The notes beneath the pieces were generated by a model. It made no database searches, was not told the origin of the DNA, and saw only the letters and a list, made by a program, of their open reading frames with translations. From JAKVBH01 sp049800955 (lineage in GTDB: Bacteria; Pseudomonadota; Alphaproteobacteria; Rhodobacterales; Rhodobacteraceae), in the NCBI RefSeq assembly GCF_049800955.1, contig NZ_JBNAGA010000003.1, positions 62,001-126,000 on the forward strand: 64,000 nt of DNA. The letters run 5' to 3'. The position numbers and the translations under genes are program-made. This document shows, one piece after another, positions 34,974 through 43,766 of this stretch (positions are counted from its first letter, which is position 1; every line of letters begins with the position of its first letter).

Positions 34974-35648
34974 ATGAGCATGGGTTGGGGGAGCTTCGTC
35001 CTTGCCTTCATCGCGTTTTTCGTGAGCCATTCGGTCCCGGTGCGCCCACCTGTCAAGCCGTGGCTCGTGGCGCGTTTGGGGCATAGGGGCTTTACGGCGC
35101 TTTACTCAGCCATGTCGCTGGCCATTCTTGCCTGGCTTATCTTGGCCACGCGACAAGCGCCCTTTGTGCCTCTGTGGGACTGGGCGCCGTGGCAACCCTA
35201 TGTGCCGCTGATCGCCATGCTGGGCGTTTGCGTGATCCTGTGTTTGACGCTGGGCCGTCCAAACCCATTGTCTTTTGGCGGGTCTCGGCAGGAGCGCTTT
35301 GATCCGGCACGGCCCGGCTTGGTCCGGCTGACCCGTCATCCATTGTTGTTGGCCCTTGCAATCTGGGCGCTGGCGCATCTCGTGCCCAATGGTGATCTCG
35401 CGTCGGTTATTCTGTTTGGCACCTTTGCCGCCTTCGCACTCATGGGCGGGCGCATTATCGACCGCCGCAAGCGCCGCGATATGGGGCAGGACTGGGAGAG
35501 GCTGGTCGTTGCTTTGCAGGCAACGCCTGTTGTGGACGCTGTCCTTGCCTGTGCAACGCTCAAACGTCTCGTTGCGGGCGTTCTGCTTTGGCTGGCTCTC
35601 ATCGCGCTGCATCCGGTGGTCCTCGGGGTCAACCCGTTGCCCTGGTAG
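34974..35648 (+). CDS. nnrU: NnrU-family membrane protein
   Basis: 224-residue integral membrane protein with about six segments, homologous to NnrU of denitrifiers and to isoprenoid-methylating NnrU-like proteins. FVSHSVPVRPPVKPWLVARLG, GHRGFTALYSAMSLAILAWL and TRHPLLLALAIWALAHL are the family stretches. It begins immediately after the nnrS stop and is surely in the same operon. The biochemical role is unknown; the nnr name reflects regulation with nitrite and nitric oxide reductase genes, none of which lie here. Confidence 0.88.
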   Translation: MSMGWGSFVLAFIAFFVSHSVPVRPPVKPWLVARLGHRGFTALYSAMSLAILAWLILATRQAPFVPLWDWAPWQPYVPLIAMLGVCVILCLTLGRPNPLSFGGSRQERFDPARPGLVRLTRHPLLLALAIWALAHLVPNGDLASVILFGTFAAFALMGGRIIDRRKRRDMGQDWERLVVALQATPVVDAVLACATLKRLVAGVLLWLALIALHPVVLGVNPLPW

Positions 35649-35775
35649 ACCCCTGTGCTTGACAGATCACGCCCTTGACGCTCCTGTCGCCCGGTGCAGT
35701 TTGCACCAGGTGAGGAGAACAACCCTTGAACAGAAGATCCAGCGCCCTTGCGGCGCGGTATGACGGTTTACCTGC

Positions 35776-36366
35776 ATGCTGACCTTTGCGCTCGCCGTCT
35801 TCTTTCTGATGGTCACGCCGGGGCCGGGGGTGCTCTCGGTGGCCGGGGTCGGGTCCGGCTTCGGGTTTCGGCCGGGTGCGCGCTACATTGGCGGGCTTTT
35901 CATCGGGACCAACCTTGTGGCCTTGGCTGTTGTGACCGGGCTTGCGGCGCTCATTCTCGCGGATGCGCGCGTCAGGACGGTACTTTTTGTCCTGTCTTTC
36001 GCCTATCTGACCTATCTCGCGTTCCGCATTGCGCTGGCCGGGGCGCGAATTGCATTTGTCGAGAAAGCCCGCGCGCCCGGGATTGGGGATGGTGTTGCGC
36101 TGCAGGCGATCAATCCCAAGGCCTATGCCGTCAATACAGCGCTCTTTACCGGCTTTCCTATTTTCGCGGATGCCTATTGGGCGGAGGTTGCGCTGAAGTT
36201 TCTGGTGGTCAACGCAATCTGGCTGCCCATCCACTTCCTGTGGCTTTGGGCTGGCGTCAGTCTGCACCGGCTGGATCTGCGCCCGGGCACACAACGGGCG
36301 ATCAATATCGGCATGGCGCTGTCGATGATGGCGGTTGTCGCGCTGGCCGTGCTGACGGCGGGTTAG
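35776..36366 (+). CDS. LysE/RhtB-family exporter
   Basis: 196-residue inner-membrane protein with about six segments. The N-terminus FFLMVTPGPGVLSVAGVGSGFGFRPGARYIGG carries the family PGP motif and the following Gly-rich loop; LQAINPKAYAVNTAL corresponds to the conserved NPKA segment. Members export amino acids or derivatives. Its stop codon TAG shares bases with the stop of the convergent oxyR gene. Confidence 0.85.
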   Translation: MLTFALAVFFLMVTPGPGVLSVAGVGSGFGFRPGARYIGGLFIGTNLVALAVVTGLAALILADARVRTVLFVLSFAYLTYLAFRIALAGARIAFVEKARAPGIGDGVALQAINPKAYAVNTALFTGFPIFADAYWAEVALKFLVVNAIWLPIHFLWLWAGVSLHRLDLRPGTQRAINIGMALSMMAVVALAVLTAG

Positions 36367-37268
36367 TCGGCGGCAAGTTCGGATCGCAAGATATCGGCCA
36401 CGCCTGACAATTGTGCTTCCAGCGGCGATGTTCGCCGCCAGACGAGACCAATCTCGCGCGAAGGCGCGGGGCTTGCAAATCGCGCAACCTGAACATCCGC
36501 GCGACGGGTCTCCACGGGGATCGCCATATCCGGGATCAATGTGACCCCCAGCCCGGCGCTCACCATCTGAACCAGTGTGGCAAGGGAGGACCCATCCATG
36601 GCGTCGCTGCGTGCATCTCCCCGCGCATCCCCCGGCAACCCGCAGAAGGAGAGGGCCTGATCGCGAAAGCAATGGCCTTCCTCCAGCAAGAGCAAGCGTT
36701 CGCGCGCAAGGAGGGCAGGTGTGGGCGCGGTTGGATCGCTGTGGGATGCGGGGCGCACGAGAACGAAGTCTTCACGACCCAACGGTGTTTCCACGAGGGT
36801 CGGTTCAGATATTGGCAGCGCCACGATCGCGGCATCCAACCGCCCGGCCTGCAATTCCGAGATCAAGCGCGGTGTGATCGTTTCGCGGACCAAGACATCA
36901 AGGCCTTGATGACTGTCCGAGAGGCGTTTGAGCACGCGGGGCAGCAGATAGGGGGCAATTGTCGGAATAACACCCAACCGAAGCTTGCCGGAGAGCGGGC
37001 CTTGCGCCGCCCGTGCGAGATCGCCGAGCTCATCCACAGCCTGCAAAATATGCCTGACGCGCTTGGCGAAATCCTCGCCAAACCGTGTTAGGCTGACGTG
37101 GCGGGGGCCACGTTCGAAGAGCGCGGCGCCCAGCGTGGCTTCCAGATCCTTGATCTGGACTGACAGGGCAGGCTGCGACACCGAACAGATATCCGCCGCG
37201 CGGCCAAAATGGCCTTGGCGAGCCAGCGCTTCGAAATATCTGAGTTGCTTGAGCGTCAGCGAGTTCAT
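36363..37268 (-). CDS. oxyR: Hydrogen peroxide sensor OxyR (LysR family)
   Basis: 301 residues. The N-terminal LysR helix-turn-helix (FGRAADICSVSQPALSVQIKDLE) is followed by a sensor domain with EEGHCFRDQALSFCG: C200 and C209 have the same spacing as the redox pair C199/C208 of E. coli OxyR, so peroxide sensing by disulfide formation is expected. It is divergent from katG with only 98 bp between starts. A four-half-site OxyR operator covers its start codon, which suggests autoregulation along with katG activation. Confidence 0.93.
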   Translation of the reverse strand: MNSLTLKQLRYFEALARQGHFGRAADICSVSQPALSVQIKDLEATLGAALFERGPRHVSLTRFGEDFAKRVRHILQAVDELGDLARAAQGPLSGKLRLGVIPTIAPYLLPRVLKRLSDSHQGLDVLVRETITPRLISELQAGRLDAAIVALPISEPTLVETPLGREDFVLVRPASHSDPTAPTPALLARERLLLLEEGHCFRDQALSFCGLPGDARGDARSDAMDGSSLATLVQMVSAGLGVTLIPDMAIPVETRRADVQVARFASPAPSREIGLVWRRTSPLEAQLSGVADILRSELAAD

Positions 37269-37303
37269 AGTAAAAAGTTATCACGGCAATCGGAAAATAC
37301 AAC
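37267..37303. promoter_or_regulatory. OxyR operator between oxyR and katG
   Basis: The half-sites ATAG, TTAT, ATCG and CAAC occur at 37267, 37278, 37289 and 37300, each separated by exactly 7 bases, as in the ATAG-N7-CTAT-N7-ATAG-N7-CTAT consensus of tetrameric OxyR. The first half-site overlaps the oxyR start codon. Confidence 0.7.
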
Positions 37304-37313
37304 TTTTTCGTAT

Positions 37314-37338
37314 GGCGCGACTCGCTTAGGGTCGCGCC
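37314..37338. other. Perfect inverted repeat in the katG leader
   Basis: GGCGCGAC and GTCGCGCC flank a 9-base loop and end 28 bp before the katG ATG, just downstream of the OxyR operator. It may form a leader hairpin in katG mRNA or be another protein site. Confidence 0.5.
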
Positions 37339-37366
37339 AGACATCAACCCAACAGCGGAGAGCGAC

Positions 37367-39583
37367 ATGGACGGAAGCGATATCGGCAAATGCCCGGTGA
37401 TGCATGGGGCAGCCCTGCACACGACCAACAAGGTACGCAACAACAGCTCATGGTGGCCCAACCAGCTCAACCTGCGCATCCTGCACCAGAACGGGACCAA
37501 ATCCTCGCCCATGGGCGTCGATTTCAGCTATTCCAAAGCCTTCGAAGAGCTGGATCTGGATGCGCTGAAGCAAGACCTGCATGCGTTGATGACAGACAGC
37601 CAGGAGTGGTGGCCGGCGGATTACGGCCATTACGGCGGTTTCTTTATCCGCATGGCATGGCACGCGGCAGGCACCTATCGGACCGGCGACGGCCGCGGCG
37701 GCGCAGGCACAGGGCAGCAGCGTTTTGCGCCGCTCAACTCCTGGCCTGACAACGGCAACCTCGACAAGGCACGCCGCCTACTCTGGCCGATCAAGCAGAA
37801 GTATGGTGACAAGATTTCCTGGGCGGATCTCTTCATCCTGACGGGCAATGTCGCGATTGAGAGCATGGGCGGCCCGGTCTTCGGATTTGGCGGCGGCCGC
37901 GCAGATGTCTGGGAGCCGGAGGAAGACACCTATTGGGGCCGTGAGACCGAATGGCTCGAAGCCTCGGGTGGTGAGAACAGCCGCTATTCCGGTGATCGTG
38001 ATCTGGAAAACCCGCTGGCGGCGGTTCAGATGGGTCTCATCTACGTCAACCCCGAAGGCCCTGATGGCAATCCCGATCCGCTGAAATCGGCCTATGACAT
38101 CCGCGATACTTTCGGCCGGATGGCGATGAATGATGAGGAAACCGTCGCGCTCGTCGCCGGTGGTCACACTTTCGGAAAGGCCCATGGTGCGGGTGATGCG
38201 GCTCATGTGGGTGTTGAGCCCGAGGGCGGCGCGCTCGAGGCGCAGGGCCTTGGCTGGCTCTCGACGCACAAATCAGGCAAGGGTGTCGACGCCATCACAT
38301 CCGGCATCGAAGGCCCGTGGACGCCGAACCCGACGCAATGGGACAACGGTTATTTCGATGTGCTCTTCGGTTATGAGTGGGAGCTGACAAAGTCGCCCGC
38401 CGGTGCCCATCAGTGGCAGCCCAAGGATCTTGCGGAGGAAGATCACGCACCGCAGGTCGATGGATCGGGCGAGAAGGTCACACTGATGATGACCACGGCG
38501 GACATGGCGATGCGTATGGACCCGGCCTATGAGAAAATCTCGCGTCGCTTCCATGAGAACCCCGAGGAATTCGCCGATGCGTTCGCGCGTGCATGGTTCA
38601 AACTGTGCCACCGCGATATGGGCCCCAAGGTGCTCTACAAAGGCAAGGACGTGCCGGCAGAAGACCTGATCTGGCAGGATCCGATCCCGGCAGTGGATCA
38701 CCCGCTGATCGACGATGCCGATGTGGCCGCGCTCAAGGACAAGATCGCAGGGTCCGGCCTGTCTGTCTCCGAGATGGTGCAGACGGCCTGGGCCTCTGCG
38801 GCGACGTTCCGTGGCTCGGACAAACGGGGCGGGGCCAATGGTGCGCGCATCCGGCTGGCGCCACAGAGCGGCTGGGAGGTCAACCAGCCCGATCAGCTCG
38901 CCAAGGTTCTGGGCGTGCTCGAGGGCATCCAGTCCGACTTCAATGGCAGCGCGTCTGGCGGCAAGAAAGTCTCGCTGGCGGATCTGATCGTGCTCGCCGG
39001 TGGCGTTGGTGTGGAACATGGCGCGAAAGCTGCGAGCCATGATGTGACGGTGCCCTTCCGCCCCGGTCGCATGGATGCCACAGCTGAGCAGACCGATGCG
39101 GAGAGCTTCGACGTGCTGGAGCCTGTCGCTGATGGTTTCCGTAACTACCTGCAGCGTGACTTCACAGTCTCCGCAGAGGAACTGCTGGTCGATAAAGCGC
39201 AACTCATGACCCTCTCCGCACCGGAGATGACTGTCCTCGTAGGTGGTCTGCGGGTGATCGGCGCGAACCATGGCGGCTCCAAGCATGGCGTCTTCACGGA
39301 TCGTCCGGGCCAGTTGACGCAGGACTTCTTCACAAACCTGCTCGATATGTCTGTGGCGTGGACCCCGATGGATGACAGTGCTTCGGAGTTCGAGGGCCGG
39401 GATCGGGCGAGCGGTGAGGTCAAGTGGACGGGCACACGTGTTGATCTTGTGTTCGGTTCCAACTCCCAGCTGCGTGCCTTGGCCGAGCGCTATGCACAGG
39501 CTGATGCCGAGAGCGCCTTTGTGGAGAGCTTTGTCGCGGCATGGACCAAGGTTATGGAACTGGACCGCTTCGATCTGACCTGA
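37367..39583 (+). CDS. katG: Catalase-peroxidase KatG
   Basis: 738-residue bifunctional heme enzyme, the usual KatG length. The distal heme triad R95, W98, H99 is seen in RMAWHAAG; the active-site Tyr of the Met-Tyr-Trp adduct lies in GLIYVNPEG; the proximal His lies in ALVAGGHTFGKAHG. The duplicated C-terminal half lacks heme, as normal. The ATG is preceded by AGCGGAGAG. It removes H2O2 under OxyR control, as shown by the divergent oxyR and the operator. A strong terminator follows. Confidence 0.96.
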   Translation: MDGSDIGKCPVMHGAALHTTNKVRNNSSWWPNQLNLRILHQNGTKSSPMGVDFSYSKAFEELDLDALKQDLHALMTDSQEWWPADYGHYGGFFIRMAWHAAGTYRTGDGRGGAGTGQQRFAPLNSWPDNGNLDKARRLLWPIKQKYGDKISWADLFILTGNVAIESMGGPVFGFGGGRADVWEPEEDTYWGRETEWLEASGGENSRYSGDRDLENPLAAVQMGLIYVNPEGPDGNPDPLKSAYDIRDTFGRMAMNDEETVALVAGGHTFGKAHGAGDAAHVGVEPEGGALEAQGLGWLSTHKSGKGVDAITSGIEGPWTPNPTQWDNGYFDVLFGYEWELTKSPAGAHQWQPKDLAEEDHAPQVDGSGEKVTLMMTTADMAMRMDPAYEKISRRFHENPEEFADAFARAWFKLCHRDMGPKVLYKGKDVPAEDLIWQDPIPAVDHPLIDDADVAALKDKIAGSGLSVSEMVQTAWASAATFRGSDKRGGANGARIRLAPQSGWEVNQPDQLAKVLGVLEGIQSDFNGSASGGKKVSLADLIVLAGGVGVEHGAKAASHDVTVPFRPGRMDATAEQTDAESFDVLEPVADGFRNYLQRDFTVSAEELLVDKAQLMTLSAPEMTVLVGGLRVIGANHGGSKHGVFTDRPGQLTQDFFTNLLDMSVAWTPMDDSASEFEGRDRASGEVKWTGTRVDLVFGSNSQLRALAERYAQADAESAFVESFVAAWTKVMELDRFDLT

Positions 39584-39606
39584 CGCACCAGTCATTCTGA
39601 CATTTG

Positions 39607-39640
39607 AATGCCCCGGGGGTCACTCCGGGGCATTTTGTTT
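39607..39640 (+). terminator. Rho-independent terminator after katG
   Basis: Perfect 10-bp arms AATGCCCCGG and CCGGGGCATT flank an 8-base loop, followed by TTGTTT. It is located 24 bp after the katG stop. Confidence 0.85.
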
Positions 39641-39722
39641 GCGACATGGCTTCGGTCGCAAACTGAGAAGCCCAACGCGCAGGATTTGCGACGCTCTTTG
39701 GGCCATCGAAGGGGGCAGTGAC

Positions 39723-40517
39723 ATGCTGGATACAGCGCGCTTCGCAGAGACCTACAACCGTCAGGGATACCTCTCTGAGGTGCCGATCATCGCGCCGCAG
39801 GAGGCCGCTCAGTACCGCGCCGAACTGGAAGCCATCGAAGCGGCGCGCGGCCCCATGCACTATAAAGCCAAAATGCATACCGTTCTGCCCTGGGTGTGGG
39901 ATCTCGTCACGCATCCAAATATTCTCGATACGGTCGAAGCGCTCATCGGCCCGGACATCCTGCTCTATGATTCCGAATTCATCATCAAAGAGCCCAACAC
40001 ACCCAGTTTTGTCAGCTGGCATCAGGACCTCACCTTTTGGGGGCTGAGCGATGATGCGCAAGTGTCGCTGTGGCTTGCGCTGTCACCTGCCAATGCTCAA
40101 AGCGGCTGCATGCGCATGATCCCCGGCAGCCACACACGCGGCGTCTGGGCCCATGAAACGAGCGAGGACGAAGACAACGTCCTGCTCCAGTCGCAAACCG
40201 TCAAAGGTGTCGATGAAGAGGCGGCTGTCTTGTGTCCGCTTGAACCGGGTCAGGCCTCTTTTCATCATGGGTGGACCTTGCACGCCTCTATGCCTAACGA
40301 AAGCACGGATCGGCGCATCGGCTTCAACGCCCAATTCATCGCGCCACACGTGCGCCAGACGAAACATGACCACGACACGGCATTGCTGGTGCGCGGAGAG
40401 GATCGCTACGGGCATTTCAAAGCGGATGTCGCAGCAACGGAGAGTTTCGGCGCGGAGGCCACCCAATGCTGGGAGGTGCTCAATAAGCTGCATGTGGACA
40501 CGCAGGGTGCCCGCTAG
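39723..40517 (+). CDS. Phytanoyl-CoA dioxygenase (PhyH)-family Fe(II)/2-oxoglutarate oxygenase
   Basis: About 264 residues. The iron site is visible as HQD (H100 and D102, in FVSWHQDLTFWG) with the distal His in TLHAS (about residue 187), followed by RRIGF, where the Arg would bind 2-oxoglutarate. PhyH-family enzymes hydroxylate small molecules including ectoine and phytanoyl-CoA; the substrate is unknown here. ATG 39723 was chosen, with a GGGGGC purine stretch before it; the in-frame opening upstream overlaps the katG terminator. It is probably its own transcription unit. Confidence 0.82.
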   Translation: MLDTARFAETYNRQGYLSEVPIIAPQEAAQYRAELEAIEAARGPMHYKAKMHTVLPWVWDLVTHPNILDTVEALIGPDILLYDSEFIIKEPNTPSFVSWHQDLTFWGLSDDAQVSLWLALSPANAQSGCMRMIPGSHTRGVWAHETSEDEDNVLLQSQTVKGVDEEAAVLCPLEPGQASFHHGWTLHASMPNESTDRRIGFNAQFIAPHVRQTKHDHDTALLVRGEDRYGHFKADVAATESFGAEATQCWEVLNKLHVDTQGAR

Positions 40518-40520
40518 GTT

Positions 40521-40847
40521 TTAGCTCGGTTGAATGCGGTCGACATAGGCGCGCATCTCTTCTGCTTCACGCCGCGCATCCCGCAGACCTTCCATGGCGG
40601 CGGACAGCTCGGCCTCTGTTTGGGTGAGTTGGTTCGTCAACTCCGCTTCGCGCTGTTGCAGGTAGGTGATGGCCTGATCGCGTGTTTCTTCGGCCTCGTG
40701 GAGCTCTTGCGCCATGCGCTCCAATTCGCCCACGTCAGATTTGGACACGCGGCTGAACCGGTGCATGAGCCAATGCGCGAACCACCCCATGACAAACGCC
40801 ACGAAGAGGATGATGGCCGTCGCGATGATGAATTCAGAGCGGCTCAT
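40521..40847 (-). CDS. Small membrane-anchored coiled-coil protein, unknown
   Basis: 108 residues: one N-terminal membrane helix (FIIATAIILFVAFVMGWFAHWL) followed by a long heptad-rich coiled coil from about residue 38 to the end (ELERMAQELHEAEE, AELTNQLTQTEAELSAAMEG). I know no family name. It lies 9 bp after the OmpA-domain gene and is likely cotranscribed with it, so it may work with that envelope protein. It converges on the PhyH-type gene with 3 bp between stops. Confidence 0.7.
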   Translation of the reverse strand: MSRSEFIIATAIILFVAFVMGWFAHWLMHRFSRVSKSDVGELERMAQELHEAEETRDQAITYLQQREAELTNQLTQTEAELSAAMEGLRDARREAEEMRAYVDRIQPS

Positions 40848-40856
40848 AACCTGTCC

Positions 40857-42776
40857 CTATTCCGATTGCGCGTCTTCTGACTCTGTTTGCTCTTGGTTTG
40901 CAAGGGCCTCTTCCGTGTCATTGCCAGGTTCGATCAAGACAAACTCGATGCGGCGGTTGGCTTCGCGCCCTTCTTCGGTATCGTTTGTGTCGATGGGGTT
41001 TGCCTCGCCGTAGCCTACAGCGGAGAAGGTCGAGGTCAAAACGCGCCGGTTGCGCAGTTCGCGCAGAACTGTCTCGGCGCGGCTCTGGCTCAATTGCTGG
41101 TTCATGACCTCACGGCCCTGGCTGTCTGTATGGCCTTGAATCTCAAGAGATATCTCGCCACATCCTTGCAGAACCTCGGCAATATCATCCATGATTTGGC
41201 GTCCCGTACTGTCCAGCGCGTCCGAGCCGGGCTCAAACCGGATCTTGCGATCTCCAACGACGCGGACGATGCGCGCCTTGCATTCCTGCGGCGTGGGCAG
41301 AGCGGCGTCCGGGTCCAGCGCTTCGTCATAGGACACATCGACGCTGAAGCGCGCATCCTCGCCCAGTTTGTCGACCAGCAAGCGCGCGATGATGTCTTGC
41401 GCGTTGGCATTGCCTGTTTTGCCGCGCACGGTGACAGTATCGGGTGTCACGACAACCGATCCCGCGCCCAGCTGCGAGAGTGCTTCGATCCCGGCCAGCA
41501 CGCGCACGGGCCATGTTCTCGGCAAATCATCGACGACTCGCGCGCTCATGCGGACGACGTTGGAGCCGAAGGCCGCTTTGGCATAGCTGTCGGCTGTGAT
41601 GCGGGCGGCCTGACTGGAGACACGACCCTGCAAGGCCACGGCCCCCTCAGGGCTCAGTGTGGCCAGAAACTCCGGCGGGCCCTCCGCTGTGCTCTCGGGC
41701 GATGCAGGAAGCTCCACCGAGAGATCAAAGACGCCGGGCAGGTTGTTCTCAAGCACTCCGACGACCTGATCGAACTGTGCCTGCGGCGTGCCTTCCAGTG
41801 CGATGAGTGCAATCGAGGCATCGGCGATGGTGACCGTTCCGCCACCCAGATCGTCAACCGCCTTGATCGCAAGTTCGGCCGCATCCGCCCAACGAGTGGT
41901 CGGGACGCCAAGACCAATGGTGCAAGACGTCTGTCCTTCAACACCTGCGGCGCGCGCTGCTGCGATGATACGTTCGCGGGCCGCTTCGCTATCGGCGGAG
42001 CAGGCATCAAAGCGCGTGGCCTCTTCGGTCTTGATAAAGCGCAGGGTGAAGGGCGTGATCACCGGGCGCGGGGCCGAGATATCCAGCGTGATTTTCAGAT
42101 CATCTGGCCGGGAGCGGCTGAGCTCTGTTTCAACACGGGCCTTTTCATCGCGGCTGTCGGTCATGGCCGTCACGGCGACTTCGTCGGCTGCGACGGAAAT
42201 CTTGGATCGCGGCAAGATCCGCAGCGCGTCCATCGCGAAATCAATCGCATCTTCCCAGCCCTCGGGCATGGGGTGGCGCGCGGTTTCCATCAAATCCGAA
42301 ACGCTTTCATCCCCGGCAACGCGGGTCATCGTCTCCAGCATCGTGTCGCGGTCTGTGCTCTCGGGGATCAGACCAATCAAGGAAATGCCTGCGTCGTTTC
42401 TCAGGATCTCGATGGAAAAGCGCGGCGGGGCGAGGCTCTTGGATTCAACCACATCCATCTGATCAATCACGCGGGCCGCATCAACGACCTTGCCTGCCGA
42501 CGTCAGCGCACGAAACCGCGCCGCTTCATTGGGCGCGGTGCCGATCAGAAATACGTTGAGCCCAGCGGCGTCGACATCCGCCCATCCCAGATCCGAGAGC
42601 TGCAATTCTTCCTTCACCGCCGTTTCAGATGCGCTCTCGATCACGGAGACCGACAGGTTTGCGGCAATGACAGCCGTGATGGCAGCAAGCCCGAAGATGC
42701 CTGCAGGCAGCGCAAAGCCGGACAGCCCGCTGCTTTTCTTAGATTTTGTTGGCTCCGACAGGGTGAGACGGGTCAA
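40857..42776 (-). CDS. Inner-membrane-anchored OmpA-domain protein with BON-like repeats
   Basis: 639 residues. An uncleaved membrane helix (FALPAGIFGLAAITAVIAANL) near residue 25 replaces a signal peptide; a large periplasmic region with several BON-like repeats (for example NVFLIGTAPNEAARF, VTVRGKTGNANAQD) follows. A C-terminal OmpA/MotB domain with LEIQGHTDSQGREVMNQQLS and GYGEANPIDTNDTEEGREANRRIEF binds peptidoglycan. It may bridge inner membrane and cell wall. The only near start is TTG 42776, with GAGGA about 10 bases away. It lies between ubiA (18 bp upstream) and the coiled-coil gene. Confidence 0.85.
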   Translation of the reverse strand: MTRLTLSEPTKSKKSSGLSGFALPAGIFGLAAITAVIAANLSVSVIESASETAVKEELQLSDLGWADVDAAGLNVFLIGTAPNEAARFRALTSAGKVVDAARVIDQMDVVESKSLAPPRFSIEILRNDAGISLIGLIPESTDRDTMLETMTRVAGDESVSDLMETARHPMPEGWEDAIDFAMDALRILPRSKISVAADEVAVTAMTDSRDEKARVETELSRSRPDDLKITLDISAPRPVITPFTLRFIKTEEATRFDACSADSEAARERIIAAARAAGVEGQTSCTIGLGVPTTRWADAAELAIKAVDDLGGGTVTIADASIALIALEGTPQAQFDQVVGVLENNLPGVFDLSVELPASPESTAEGPPEFLATLSPEGAVALQGRVSSQAARITADSYAKAAFGSNVVRMSARVVDDLPRTWPVRVLAGIEALSQLGAGSVVVTPDTVTVRGKTGNANAQDIIARLLVDKLGEDARFSVDVSYDEALDPDAALPTPQECKARIVRVVGDRKIRFEPGSDALDSTGRQIMDDIAEVLQGCGEISLEIQGHTDSQGREVMNQQLSQSRAETVLRELRNRRVLTSTFSAVGYGEANPIDTNDTEEGREANRRIEFVLIEPGNDTEEALANQEQTESEDAQSE

Positions 42777-42794
42777 AACGTTTGTGTCCTCACA

Positions 42795-43754
42795 TCAAGC
42801 GAACATGGCTACGGCAAAGAAGAGTACCGGTAGGAACCCTGCGTTACGATTAGATCGAAACAGCATCAAGAGGCGATCATTATCTTCGGCGTCAAATCGC
42901 GCCAGCTGCCATGTCAGGTGCCACCCCAGAGCCCAGGGCCCGCCAAGGGCCAGCACAAGCGCAAATATCTCGCCACTGGGCACGGCCAGAATAACGGCGA
43001 GGCCCATGAGCGACACGGCGATGAACAAAAAGCGGCGAAGCCAACGGGGCGAATTTTCGCCAAACAGCCGTGCGGTAGATTTGATCCCGATCAGCGCGTC
43101 GTCCTCGGTGTCCTGATGGGCGTAGATCGTGTCATAAAAAAGCGTCCATGCAATGCCCGCGAGGTAGAGCACGAATGCCGCCGGGTGCAGTGATCCTGTA
43201 TGCGCTGTCCAAACTAGCAATGCGCCCCAGTTGAAGGCCACGCCCAAAAAGACTTGTGGCCACCATGTAAACCGTTTTGCAAAGGGATAGATGGCAACAG
43301 GCAGGAGCGACAGCACCCCAAGGGCAATCGCGACCCAGTTGAACGTCAGCAGGATGCAAAACGCGACAAGAGCCTGCAGACACATCCAGATCACCGCCCC
43401 CTTGACGCTCACCTGCCCCGAGGGGATCGGGCGCGAGGCTGTCCGGGCGACGGAGCCGTCAAACTCGCGGTCCGTGATGTCATTCCAGGTGCAACCCGCG
43501 CCGCGCATCAAAAATGCGCCGATGGCACAGCCTGCAAAAATCCAGACGTCAAAAAGACGGGCCTGCCCATCATGCACAATGGCCAGCAGCAGCCCCCACC
43601 AGCAGGGCAAAAGCAGAAGCCATGTCCCGATGGGGCGGTCCGCCCGCGACAGGCGCAGGTAGGGGCGCGACCATTCCGGCGCGATGGTATCGACCCAATT
43701 GCCACGCACGGCATCAGCCACCTGACCCTCTGGCGCTTGGCCCTGTGCTGTCAT
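42795..43754 (-). CDS. ubiA: 4-hydroxybenzoate polyprenyltransferase
   Basis: 319-residue inner-membrane enzyme of ubiquinone synthesis that attaches the polyprenyl chain to 4-hydroxybenzoate. Aspartate-rich motifs bind Mg-prenyl diphosphate: GCTWNDITDREFDGSVARTASRP-type segment near residue 90 and DTIYAHQDTEDDALIGIKSTA near residue 210. About eight membrane segments follow. GGAGA lies 9 bases ahead of ATG 43754. The start codon directly abuts that of the divergent rsmE gene, so one or both promoters lie inside coding sequence. Confidence 0.93.
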   Translation of the reverse strand: MTAQGQAPEGQVADAVRGNWVDTIAPEWSRPYLRLSRADRPIGTWLLLLPCWWGLLLAIVHDGQARLFDVWIFAGCAIGAFLMRGAGCTWNDITDREFDGSVARTASRPIPSGQVSVKGAVIWMCLQALVAFCILLTFNWVAIALGVLSLLPVAIYPFAKRFTWWPQVFLGVAFNWGALLVWTAHTGSLHPAAFVLYLAGIAWTLFYDTIYAHQDTEDDALIGIKSTARLFGENSPRWLRRFLFIAVSLMGLAVILAVPSGEIFALVLALGGPWALGWHLTWQLARFDAEDNDRLLMLFRSNRNAGFLPVLFFAVAMFA

Positions 43755-43766
43755 ATGGCTGTCTCC

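Noticed and set aside
38273..39595. 440-residue frame opposite katG
   Set aside because: katG is certain on the plus strand. The antisense frame has no start signal and ends inside the terminator region.
40887..42833. Open frame of 648 residues opposite the OmpA-domain gene
   Set aside because: It is the full-length complement of a clearly coding gene. Its composition is Arg/Asp/Gly-rich and unlike any protein family.
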